Of a DNA stretch of 47,991 nt, positions 34,905-43,032 are shown one piece after another. Under the pieces are notes generated by a model. The model ran no database searches. It saw only the letters and a program-made list of their open reading frames with translations, and had not been told where the DNA came from. A program made the translations under genes and the position numbers. This DNA is from Betaproteobacteria bacterium (lineage in GTDB: Bacteria > Pseudomonadota > Gammaproteobacteria > Burkholderiales > Rhodocyclaceae). Position 1 is the stretch's first letter; the number at the start of each line of letters is the position of its first letter. The stretch is taken from NCBI GenBank assembly GCA_009777925.1, contig WRKX01000005.1, positions 1 to 47,991 of the forward strand. Direction: 5' to 3'.

Positions 34905-35931
34905 TTTTCGGTAGTTCCAGCGTGGGGAGATATTTTTTACGCGCTTCGTCGCTTAGGCACATGCTCAACCAGTAACACTCGGGACACCATGAACCCTTCA
35001 GCACAGTAAATGGCGTTGTTTCCCAGACATGGCCAAGTTTGCACTGCCAGCTCAGCTTATGCGCGGTTCCGTGATATTCCCCGGAAAGACAATGACCGCC
35101 GCGTTCCTGCGCCAGTTTTTGCATACCATCAATATTATGAGGAGCGCGCCGCGCACAGACGGGACACCAGCTTCCTGCCCGGATACTACCGGGCGCTGCC
35201 TCCCACACGTGTCCATAACGGCATTGCCAGGTCAGTTTCGTTCCGCTGTCGACGTATTTTTCCGACAGGCAGAACCCTCCGCGCGACTGCGCTATTTCCC
35301 GCATGAGTTCGATATTCAGGCGCATGCCGTCATGCGCGCAGGCAAGGCACCAGTGACCGACCTGAATCCGGTTACCCGTCGCCTCCCAAATGTGACCCTG
35401 GGCGCATTGCCAGAGTACCTTATGGTTCATGCTCACATATTCCGTCGCCAGACACAGGCCACCCCGTTTTTCCGCCAGCGCCTGCAAATCCGCGAGGGAA
35501 CGCTTGCTCTTCTCGTAGCGACAAACCGGACACCATCCCTTCCCCAAAATGGCATCGGATCGCGCCTGCCAGATATGTCCTTTGGCGCAGCGCCATGTAA
35601 GCCTGGCGCGATGGTCGGTGTATTCTGAACTCAGGCATTCTCCGCCCTTTGCTTTTGCCGCCGCTCTCAGCTTTTCCATGTGTTCCTGAATGAAACGCTC
35701 CTTCCTGCATTGCGGACACCATCTGCCGCGCAGCACAGAATTTGGCGGCGACTCCCAGATATGTCCCGCCCCGCATTGCCAGACAAGCTTTCGGAAAACG
35801 TTGACATAGATTTCGGAGAGGCACTGCCCGCCGTGGCGGCGAGCCAGTTTCCGCATTGCCTTGATACCAAGCCGACGCGGATCGTCCGTCTGCCGTATGG
35901 GGTTTGCTACGCTCAATCCATGCTCAGACAT
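34897..35931 (-). CDS. Protein of five tandem zinc-ribbon (treble-clef-like) repeats
   Basis: The 344-residue protein consists of five repeats of about 61 residues, at roughly 25-75, 86-137, 147-198, 208-259 and 268-319. Each has the form GG-x-CL(S/A)-x-x-Y, then W(Q/R)C-x2-GH-(I/V)W, then (R/G/S)WC-x2-C, so a C-x2-H...C-x2-C metal site plus one more Cys. This resembles DUF723/treble-clef zinc-ribbon families, which often bind nucleic acids, but I cannot name a function. It has no signal peptide. It sits between the tetR and dacB genes on the same strand and overlaps both by 8 bases, which suggests one transcript. Codon use and composition look like the neighbours, so recent transfer is not evident. 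Confidence 0.8.
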   Translation of the reverse strand: MSEHGLSVANPIRQTDDPRRLGIKAMRKLARRHGGQCLSEIYVNVFRKLVWQCGAGHIWESPPNSVLRGRWCPQCRKERFIQEHMEKLRAAAKAKGGECLSSEYTDHRARLTWRCAKGHIWQARSDAILGKGWCPVCRYEKSKRSLADLQALAEKRGGLCLATEYVSMNHKVLWQCAQGHIWEATGNRIQVGHWCLACAHDGMRLNIELMREIAQSRGGFCLSEKYVDSGTKLTWQCRYGHVWEAAPGSIRAGSWCPVCARRAPHNIDGMQKLAQERGGHCLSGEYHGTAHKLSWQCKLGHVWETTPFTVLKGSWCPECYWLSMCLSDEARKKYLPTLELPKNA

Positions 35932-36586
35932 ATGCTACTCCTTCTTCTCCAATGCGTTTTTCCGTTTCCGGGCGCACGCCCAGACCCCGGAAAAAAACTT
36001 CTATTATAAGAAAAGCGTCTTTGGGCATGGCAAACAGGCAACGGTTTTTCGTCCAGTTGAAAATCAGGCCATCTATCAAAGCAACCAGACCAATGGCTGC
36101 CTGGCGCGGACTTAAAGCGGCAGAAATTTGTCCTTCTTCCTTTGCCAGCGCGAATGCCCGTTGCAGCACGCCAATGTAATTTTCTCCCTCTTCCAGATAT
36201 TTCCGGCGCAATACGGCGATGTCGCCGACGTATTCGCATTTGTGCCAGAGAATTTCAAACACATGAAAAAAATTCTGGTCGTAAGCCAGTTTCTCAATGA
36301 ATTCACGCGCGCAGGCGCGAATAAATCCCAGCGGATTTTCCGCCATCCGTGCTTCATAATCCGCGCTCTTGAAGAGCAAGGGACAGACAAGGCGTTCTAT
36401 CATGGCGGCAAACAAATCTACCTTATCCTTAAAGTGCCAGTAAATCGCGCCTCGCGTCACCCCGGCCTGACGCGCAATATCCGCCAGAGTCGTGCGGGAA
36501 ACGCCCTGTTCGCCAAAGCGTATGACCGCCGCGTCAAGAATGCGCTCGCGGGTGACAAGCGCGTCCTCCTGGGTTTTCCTGACCAT
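35924..36586 (-). CDS. TetR/AcrR family repressor of the efflux operon
   Basis: The 220-residue regulator has a TetR helix-turn-helix at about 12-58 (RERILDAAVIRFGEQGVSRT, then GVTRGAIYWHFKDK). The C-terminal ligand domain resembles that of AcrR/MtrR/TtgR-type repressors of RND pumps. It starts 2 bases after the stop of the outer-membrane channel gene, so it is the fourth gene of the pump operon rather than divergent from it. A palindrome of AcrR-operator type lies before the first pump gene, allowing the regulator to repress its own transcript. Its stop overlaps the zinc-ribbon gene start by 8 bases. Confidence 0.92.
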   Translation of the reverse strand: MVRKTQEDALVTRERILDAAVIRFGEQGVSRTTLADIARQAGVTRGAIYWHFKDKVDLFAAMIERLVCPLLFKSADYEARMAENPLGFIRACAREFIEKLAYDQNFFHVFEILWHKCEYVGDIAVLRRKYLEEGENYIGVLQRAFALAKEEGQISAALSPRQAAIGLVALIDGLIFNWTKNRCLFAMPKDAFLIIEVFFRGLGVRPETEKRIGEEGVAYV

Positions 36587-36588
36587 AA

Positions 36589-38121
36589 TCAGCCCTCCTC
36601 GCCAGCATCCGGCTTTAGTTGGGCAACGCCTTCGCTACTCTGCTGTTCCTCCCCGGAATTATCCGCGCCTTCTTCCATTTCCGCGCTTTCCTGCTGCCAG
36701 CCGCCGCCCAGCGCCTTGAACAGTTCCACTGCGGCAACCAGATGATTGCGATGCGCGGTCAGATAGGAAAGTTCGGCGTTTGCCAAAGTTCTGCGGCTAT
36801 CCAGCGGCTCCAGAAAGCTGCTGTAGCCTTCCTCATAACGCGCCATTGCCAGACGCTCGGTATCACGTGCCGCATTGACCTGCACTTCCAGGGTTTCCAC
36901 TGCCTTCTGGTAATAGTTCAGGTTGACAAGCGCATCTCTCACTTCGGTAAAAGCCGTCTGCACGGCCTTGCGATAGTTGGCGAGCGCCTCTTGTTGGTAG
37001 GCGCTCGCCTGATCCACTCTTGCGCCGGTGCGCCCCATGTTGAAAATCGGCATGGCAAGCGCCGCGCCATACGACCAGATTCTTGCCGGCGCGGTAAACA
37101 ACCTGGATAACTCGGCGCTTTCGCTCCCCAAAAGACCGGTCAGACCAATCATCGGGAAATAGGCAGACTTGGCAACGCCGATATAGGCATTGGCCGCAAT
37201 CAGGTTTTCCTCGGCCTGGCGCACATCAGGCCGCGCTTCCAGCAAGGAAGAAGGCAAACCCAAAGGCGGAATGGGCGGAAGCGGAATATTGCGGAAGAAC
37301 GTCCGGTTTCGTTCCCCGCTCTTCTGCTCAAGAGCGCGCGCGACTACAAAACCGGGTTGCCCCACGAGCAAACCCAGCCGGTTTTCGGATAAATCGCGCT
37401 GACGCTTCAATTCCACCCACTGCGCGTGCGCGGCGGCATGCGCGACGATAGTCTGTTTCCAATCCATTTCCGAAGACAGCCCCGCCTCAAAGCGCACCTT
37501 CATGATCCGTTCGGTTCTAAGCCAGCTTGCGAGGTTATCCATCGCGGCGTCCAGTTCCGCGTCCAGCATCCTGATAGTCAAATATTCCGTCGTGACCATG
37601 CCGACAAGCGACAGGGTAAGCGCGTCGCGGGCAAAACGGCTGGAAAGCGCCTGGGCGCGCGCCGCTTCGTTTTGTCGCCGGATGCGCCCCCACAGGTCAA
37701 GCTCATAATCCACGGAAAGGGCGGCGCGGCGATTGGAGAAAACCACGCCTCCCGTCATTGCCCCGCTGGCCGTCGCGCCACTGGCGCGAGTGCGGCTGGA
37801 GGAAGCGGACAAATCAACCTGTGGAAAATAATCCGCGCCCGCTTCCCGCGCGGCGGCTTCAGCAGCCTCCATGCGGGCGGCGGCGGCGATAAGGTCCTGA
37901 TTGTTGGCAAACGTCAACTCAACCAGACGGTCAAGTTCACTATCGCCGAAGAGCCGCCACCATTCCGGGTTGACGACAGCTTCGCTCGCGGCGGCTTCCG
38001 GTTGGATGGTTCTATATCCTTCCGGCAGCGTGACTTCCGGGCGTTGATAATCGGGGCCGAGCGCGCAACCGGAAAAAAACAGGGTAACAAGCAAACACGG
38101 AATAAGCATCTTGTTGTTCAT
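36589..38121 (-). CDS. RND efflux outer-membrane channel lipoprotein (NodT/OprM family)
   Basis: The 510-residue channel has a lipoprotein signal with Cys19 in FFSGCALGPDYQRP, two OEP repeats with the long helices (QANAARAQ-like AARMEAAEAAAREAG and YRKAVQTAFTEVRDALVNLNYY), and FPMIGLTGLLG. It forms the outer-membrane exit of the tripartite pump. The last 35 residues are Glu and Gln rich (EMEEGADNSGEEQQSSEG), an acidic tail longer than usual for the family. Its ATG overlaps the RND stop (ATGA). Confidence 0.95.
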   Translation of the reverse strand: MNNKMLIPCLLVTLFFSGCALGPDYQRPEVTLPEGYRTIQPEAAASEAVVNPEWWRLFGDSELDRLVELTFANNQDLIAAAARMEAAEAAAREAGADYFPQVDLSASSSRTRASGATASGAMTGGVVFSNRRAALSVDYELDLWGRIRRQNEAARAQALSSRFARDALTLSLVGMVTTEYLTIRMLDAELDAAMDNLASWLRTERIMKVRFEAGLSSEMDWKQTIVAHAAAHAQWVELKRQRDLSENRLGLLVGQPGFVVARALEQKSGERNRTFFRNIPLPPIPPLGLPSSLLEARPDVRQAEENLIAANAYIGVAKSAYFPMIGLTGLLGSESAELSRLFTAPARIWSYGAALAMPIFNMGRTGARVDQASAYQQEALANYRKAVQTAFTEVRDALVNLNYYQKAVETLEVQVNAARDTERLAMARYEEGYSSFLEPLDSRRTLANAELSYLTAHRNHLVAAVELFKALGGGWQQESAEMEEGADNSGEEQQSSEGVAQLKPDAGEEG

Positions 38122-41100
38122 GGCGCGGTTCCCTTCACTGCGTGACTCTGATGGCCTGTCGACAACGACGCCTTGCCGCGCTCAAGCCATTTGAAAAAGA
38201 GAGGGATGAAAATAATGGCGATAAAAGTCGCGGCCAGCATCCCGCCAAACACCCCGGTTCCCATTGAGCGCCGCGCCGCCGCGCCCGCGCCGGTAGCCTT
38301 GAAGAGCGGAAATACCCCCAATACGAAGGCAAGCGAGGTCATGATGATCGGTCGAAAACGCAGCCGCGCCGCTTCAATGGCTGCTTCAACAACCGTCATC
38401 CCTTCGGCGTACTTTTGCGCGGCGAATTCCACAATCAAAATGGCATTCTTGGAGGCCAGGCCAATCAACACGACAAGGCCGATCTGGAAATAGATGTCAT
38501 TCGGCATGCCGCGCAACCAGACGGCGGTCAGCGCCCCCATCAGTGCAAAAGGCACTGCCATGATGACGGCAACCGGCAACGACCATTTCTCGTACTGCGC
38601 CGCCAGAATCAGGAACACCATGATGACGGCAAAAATAAAGGCATCCACCGAAGAGCCGGCGCTTGATTTTTCCTGATAGGCCGAGCCTGTCCAGGCGAGG
38701 TTGAAGCCATCCGGGAGAATATCGCTGGCGGTATCTTCAACTATCCTGATGACATCGCCGGAACTAATGCCGGAACGGGACTCGCCCATGACCTTGGCGG
38801 CGGTAAAGCCGTTGAACCGCTCCACTACCTCCGGCGCAATGATGCGTTTGATCGAGCTGAACGCCGCAACTGGAATCATCGCGCCATTTCTGCTTTTCAC
38901 ATACATCCTGCCCAAATCTTCCGGTTTCATCCGGTACTCGCGCTCTGCCTGCATCTGCACCTTGTAAACCTTGCTGCCCACGTTGAAGTCATTGACATAA
39001 AGCGCGCCCATGTTGGCCTGAAGCGTGGTATAGACATCGCTCAGGGAAATCCCCAGGGAAATCGCCTTGGGTTCATCTACCTCAATGAACAATTGCGGCA
39101 CATTGGCGCGGATGGAAGTGGAAATGCGGCAGGTCGGACAATGGAATTCCGGGCGGCTGGAAAGCGCGGCCATGAATTCCTGAATCACCCCGGCCAGCCT
39201 CACCGAATCTCCATCGGCGCGGTTCTGGATATAGGCTTCAAAGCCGCCGACCGAGCCAAGCCCCATAATGGCCGGGGGATTGAACACGATGGCCATGCCA
39301 TCGGTCATCATCTGCCCCATCCCGGAGAATTTGCCGACCAGTTCCATCGCGGACATGCCCGGCTTTTTCTCCTGCAAGCCAATGAACATGGCAACCTGCT
39401 CCATCATTCCCGGGGTTCGCTTATCCCAATCTTTCAGGTCAATGAACATGGTGCCCTTGCTGCCGCCGATCATGTCAAATCCGGCTACGGTCATTGTGCG
39501 GTTAACGGCAGGGTCGCTCTCCACCATCGCGCCCATTTGCTGACCAACATCCAGCGTGCGTTGCAGGGTTGCGCCATCCGGCATAATCATGGCGGAAAAG
39601 AGCATCCCCTGATCTTCCTGCGGCACAAAGCCGCTATGCACAACCCGGAAAAAGAGAGCGCAAATCCCGACCACCAGAGCAAATACCACCACGCCGATCA
39701 GGTTATGCTTCAACACAAAGCCCACCGTGGAAGTATAGGAACGGGTAAAGCGCTCAAACAGGCGGTTGAAGGGGATGAAGATTTTGTGCTCTTCGTGCTT
39801 GCTCTTTAACAAAATGGCGCACAGCGCCGGCGAAAGGGTCAGCGCCACCACCCCGGAAAGTACAACGGAAACCGCCACCGTCACCGCAAACTGTTTGTAA
39901 AGCTGCCCGGCGATACCGCCCAGGAAGGCCACCGGAATGAACACCGCGCATAACACGAGCACAATGGCGACCAACGCGCCGGAAACTTCGCGCATAGCCT
40001 CCACCGCCGCTGCATAAGGCGTCATTTTCTCTTCCCACATCAGCCGCTCGACGTTTTCCAATACTATGATGGCATCGTCTACCACAATCCCGATGGCAAG
40101 CACCATCGCAAACAGGGTTAAGGTGTTGATGGAAAAGCCAAACAGCCAGAGACCCGCAAAGGTGCCGATCAGGGAAATCGGCACGGCAATCATTGGAATC
40201 AGGGTCGCGCGCCAGCTTTGCAGGAAGATGTAGACCACCAGTATCACGAGCAAGGCAGCCTCTATAAGCGTTTTCTCCACTTCGCCGATGGATGCGGAAA
40301 TAAACTTGGTCGTATCGAACGGCACTATGTAATCTATGCCATCAGGGAAACTTTCCTTCAGTTCCGCCATTTTGGCTTCCACCAACTCGGAAACCTTGAG
40401 GGCGTTCGCGCCGGTTTGCAGGAAGATACCCATCCCAACTACATCCTGACCATCGGCCAGAGTACGCTGGTTGTAACTGCTCGCGCCCAACTCCACTCTT
40501 GCCACATCCTTCAGGCGCAGAATGCCGCCGGGACCGTCCGCGCGCAGCACAATCTCCCCGAATTCTTCCGGCGTCAACAGCCGCCCCTTGGCGTTGACGG
40601 TGTACATCAACATCTGGTCAGTTATCGTCGGTTCCTGCCCGATTTTGCCGGCTGCGTTCTGGCTATTCTGCTCGCGGATGGCGACGGCAATTTCCGTCGT
40701 GGTGATTTTCAGTTGCGCCATGCGGTCAGGCTTCAACCAGATACGCATGGAATAATCCTGCGCCCCGAATACCATAACGTCGCCAACGCCAGGAACCCTT
40801 TTTAATTCGTCAACCAGATTGATGGAGGCGTAATTGGAGAGAAACAGACGGGAATGCCCCTGTCTGGAAATAATGCCGAATATTTTCAGAATGTCGGTGG
40901 AGCGTTTCAGCACGGTCACCCCGTTGCGGCGCACATCTTCCGGCAGCCTGGGTTCAGCGATCTTGACCCGGTTATTCACGTTGACGAGCGCCATATCCGG
41001 GTCGGTTCCCACTTCAAACGTCGCGGTAATGTTGATCGTCCCGTCCGCCGTCGCGCTGGAATTGAAATAGGACAAGCCTTCGATCCCATTCAACTGTTCT

Positions 41101-41300
41101 TCGATGGGCGCGGCAACCGTTTTGGCCAGCGTTTCCGCAGAAGCGCCGGGATAAGCCGACACAATCATGATGGTCGGCGGCGTAATCTGCGGATATTGCG
41201 CCACCGGCAAAACCTGAAAGGCCACCAGACCGGCAATAACGATAACGATAGAGAGCACCGACGCAAAAATAGGCCGGTCAATGAAGAACTTGGAAAACAT
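38118..41300 (-). CDS. RND multidrug efflux transporter, HAE1 family (AcrB/MexB-like)
   Basis: The 1060-residue inner-membrane proton-driven pump has twelve membrane segments in two halves. MFSKFFIDRPIFASVLSIVI starts it. The proton-relay aspartates are D408-D409 in GIVVDDAIIVLENVER, and the usual GLASKNAILIVEFA is near the end. In the second porter domain the normal stretch before RANVPQL reads EFHCPTCRISTS, with a CxxC not usual here. The gene lies between the periplasmic adaptor and the outer-membrane channel, forming a complete pump. Substrates cannot be read from sequence, but hydrophobic antibiotics, dyes or solvents are typical for the family. Confidence 0.96.
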   Translation of the reverse strand: MFSKFFIDRPIFASVLSIVIVIAGLVAFQVLPVAQYPQITPPTIMIVSAYPGASAETLAKTVAAPIEEQLNGIEGLSYFNSSATADGTINITATFEVGTDPDMALVNVNNRVKIAEPRLPEDVRRNGVTVLKRSTDILKIFGIISRQGHSRLFLSNYASINLVDELKRVPGVGDVMVFGAQDYSMRIWLKPDRMAQLKITTTEIAVAIREQNSQNAAGKIGQEPTITDQMLMYTVNAKGRLLTPEEFGEIVLRADGPGGILRLKDVARVELGASSYNQRTLADGQDVVGMGIFLQTGANALKVSELVEAKMAELKESFPDGIDYIVPFDTTKFISASIGEVEKTLIEAALLVILVVYIFLQSWRATLIPMIAVPISLIGTFAGLWLFGFSINTLTLFAMVLAIGIVVDDAIIVLENVERLMWEEKMTPYAAAVEAMREVSGALVAIVLVLCAVFIPVAFLGGIAGQLYKQFAVTVAVSVVLSGVVALTLSPALCAILLKSKHEEHKIFIPFNRLFERFTRSYTSTVGFVLKHNLIGVVVFALVVGICALFFRVVHSGFVPQEDQGMLFSAMIMPDGATLQRTLDVGQQMGAMVESDPAVNRTMTVAGFDMIGGSKGTMFIDLKDWDKRTPGMMEQVAMFIGLQEKKPGMSAMELVGKFSGMGQMMTDGMAIVFNPPAIMGLGSVGGFEAYIQNRADGDSVRLAGVIQEFMAALSSRPEFHCPTCRISTSIRANVPQLFIEVDEPKAISLGISLSDVYTTLQANMGALYVNDFNVGSKVYKVQMQAEREYRMKPEDLGRMYVKSRNGAMIPVAAFSSIKRIIAPEVVERFNGFTAAKVMGESRSGISSGDVIRIVEDTASDILPDGFNLAWTGSAYQEKSSAGSSVDAFIFAVIMVFLILAAQYEKWSLPVAVIMAVPFALMGALTAVWLRGMPNDIYFQIGLVVLIGLASKNAILIVEFAAQKYAEGMTVVEAAIEAARLRFRPIIMTSLAFVLGVFPLFKATGAGAAARRSMGTGVFGGMLAATFIAIIFIPLFFKWLERGKASLSTGHQSHAVKGTAP

Positions 41301-41309
41301 GGCGACTCC

Positions 41310-42464
41310 TTACTGCCCGGCCTGCGGCTTCGACGCCTGTCCGGGAGGTTGGCCGCCGCCCTGTCCCGGCGCTTGCGGCGCCTGTGGCGGATGAGGCGCT
41401 ACCGGATTGCCGGGACGCAGTTTGATGATGTTATCCACGATAATCCTGTCGCCCGTATTCAAGCCGCCCATCACAATCCAGTCTTTTCCCGCCCATTCGC
41501 CCAGCTTGACCGGGCGTGGCGCGATTTTGTCCTCCGCGTCGGCCAGCATGACGAGATCGCCTTGCGCGGTTTGCAATATCGCCACCTGCGGAACCAGATA
41601 AACACCCTCGTACATGCCGGCAGTCAGTCGCGCCCGCACGAATTGCCCCGGCAGTAAACGTCCGTCCGGATTGGGAAACTCCGCCCGCAATTGTTGCGTT
41701 CCCAGCAGTGTATCAATGGAAGAAGCGAGGAAATTGAGCTTCCCCGGTTGCCCATACAGCGAACCATCCGGCAGGATCAACTCCACGCCGGTAATCGCCT
41801 CCGGCGTCAGCCGCCCGTCGGGCAACCTGGCCGCATCGCTCTCGGACAGGGAAAAACGCACCCAGATCGGATCGTTTTGGTGAATTACGGTAAGCAGGCT
41901 ATCCATGCCTACGCTAATCAGGTTGCCAACCGATTTTTCCGCGCGTCCGGTTATGCCATCCACCGGCGCGGTCACATTTGTCCAGGAGAGATTGAGAGTA
42001 GCCTGCCTGAATGCCGCCTGCGCCATTTCGTCTGCGGAAACCGTGTCGTCGTATTCCTTCCTGGAAATGCCGTTTATGTCCAGCAATTTCCTGAAGCGTT
42101 CCCGCTCCCGCGCGGTCTGGTCTGCCCTGGCCTTCGCCTCGGCATAGGCGTTCTCGTAGGAAGCGCGGTCAATCAAAAAAAGAGGTTGCCCTGCCTTGAC
42201 CCGGTCGCCCTCCTGATAAAATTGCCGCATCAGCAGCCCGCCGACTCTGGCGCGCACTTCGGTTTCCTTCGCGCCTTCGGTTTGCGCCATGACCTCAAGC
42301 ACACGCGGCACGCTTTGCGGCTGCGCGGCAATAACTGTCACCGGCAATGCCTGATGCGGCGGCGGCGCGTCCGCCCCCCCGGAACAACCGATCACCAGCA
42401 TACTCCCCAATAACAACAACAAACCGCTTCGGGCAGGCAATTGACCGTAACATGAAAACATCAT
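41310..42464 (-). CDS. RND efflux periplasmic adaptor (membrane fusion protein) lipoprotein
   Basis: The 384-residue AcrA/MexA-type adaptor begins with a lipoprotein signal ending LLGSMLVIGC with Cys27. It has VRARVGGLLMRQFYQEGDRVKAGQPLF (biotinyl-lipoyl-like domain), a coiled-coil hairpin (about 100-160), and DGRLLPGQFVRARL of the beta-barrel domain. The C-terminal 25 residues are Pro, Gln and Gly rich. The start is the ATG at 42464 with GGGAG upstream. The operator and -10 box lie just beyond. It is the first gene of the efflux operon. Confidence 0.95.
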   Translation of the reverse strand: MMFSCYGQLPARSGLLLLLGSMLVIGCSGGADAPPPHQALPVTVIAAQPQSVPRVLEVMAQTEGAKETEVRARVGGLLMRQFYQEGDRVKAGQPLFLIDRASYENAYAEAKARADQTARERERFRKLLDINGISRKEYDDTVSADEMAQAAFRQATLNLSWTNVTAPVDGITGRAEKSVGNLISVGMDSLLTVIHQNDPIWVRFSLSESDAARLPDGRLTPEAITGVELILPDGSLYGQPGKLNFLASSIDTLLGTQQLRAEFPNPDGRLLPGQFVRARLTAGMYEGVYLVPQVAILQTAQGDLVMLADAEDKIAPRPVKLGEWAGKDWIVMGGLNTGDRIIVDNIIKLRPGNPVAPHPPQAPQAPGQGGGQPPGQASKPQAGQ

Positions 42465-42494
42465 GATTCTCCCGGTATAAATAAAATACGCTCC

Positions 42495-42517
42495 ATTATA
42501 CATACGCGCTTGTATGT
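42495..42517 (-). promoter_or_regulatory. Efflux operon promoter and TetR-type operator
   Basis: ACATAC-GCGCTT-GTATGT (42500-42517) is a palindrome with 6-bp arms close to the E. coli AcrR operator (TACATACATT...AATGTATGTA). A TATAAT on the minus strand at 42495-42500 directly adjoins it, so a bound repressor would block RNA polymerase. The start of the adaptor gene is about 31 bases further on. The likely repressor is the TetR protein at 35924-36586. Confidence 0.7.
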
Positions 42518-42752
42518 TTATCGGCTCACTCCCCCGAATGTTTCATTCTTTTACACTTTCTCCAACAGCCCGCATCCATGCCGCCAGGGAGCAAAAATTA
42601 GCGACAGGCATTCATGCCTGTGCTCAAAATGAACAAGGAAGGGGTTTGCATCCCCTCCCCTGTTGCTACGGTCGAAACCCTGGCTTCAGGCCGGGGTTTC
42701 GACCGTAGTGCCGCCCTGAAGGGCGGGGTTTCAAACCGGAGTTAGTTTTACG
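42518..42752. other. Gap with repeats between the efflux operon and porin region
   Basis: It holds a 43-base inverted repeat at 42666-42708 (arms CTACGGTCGAAACCC and GGGTTTCGACCGTAG, 15 bp, 13-base loop), preceded by GACAGGCATTCATGCCTGT and GGAAGGGGTTTGCATCCCCT (short inverted repeats) and followed by GCCCTGAAGGGC. These look like dispersed intergenic repeats. No gene is supported. Confidence 0.55.
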
Positions 42753-42959
42753 ATGAAAATAGCGATGGCAAGCTGTTGTAAAAAACCCGACAAAAGCAAC
42801 TTGTCGGCGATTGAAGCCGTAATTTCCGAGAAAATATATCGTAAAATGAAAACAGCGGTTGTGCGCTGTTGCAGAAAACCCGACAGACCTCCCGATCTTG
42901 CGATTCCGTCCGGCTTCACGCGCCAACTGTCACCAAACTGTCAAACAAAACCTGCTTAA
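42753..42959 (+). CDS. Possible 68-residue peptide with two CC-KPD repeats
   Basis: The frame reads MKIAMASCCKKPDKSN and later MKTAVVRCCRKPDRPP, then DLAIPSGFTRQ. A GGAG lies about 13 bases before the ATG. A related 32-codon frame (44199-44297: CCKKPDKTPDLAISSGFTRQ) lies at the same place upstream of the second porin. No known family is recognised. The similarity may come only from a repeated DNA segment, so the coding status is doubtful. Confidence 0.25.
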   Translation: MKIAMASCCKKPDKSNLSAIEAVISEKIYRKMKTAVVRCCRKPDRPPDLAIPSGFTRQLSPNCQTKPA

Positions 42960-43032
42960 TAGCGGTCGAGATTTGGGAATTCCCGTTGAGCGGGCAACTC
43001 AAATCCTTTCTCATCTCATCAAGGAGTGTTTC
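42893..43032 (+). repeat. Duplicated upstream region of porin 1
   Basis: This stretch matches 44246-44386 upstream of porin 2 at most positions: CGATCTTGCGATT, CGTCCGGCTTCACGCGCCAA, ATAGCGGT.GAGATTTG and CTCATCAAGGAGTG are shared. It must hold the promoter and 5' leader of the porin genes. The duplicated unit (leader, gene, terminator) is about 1350 bp. Confidence 0.75.
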
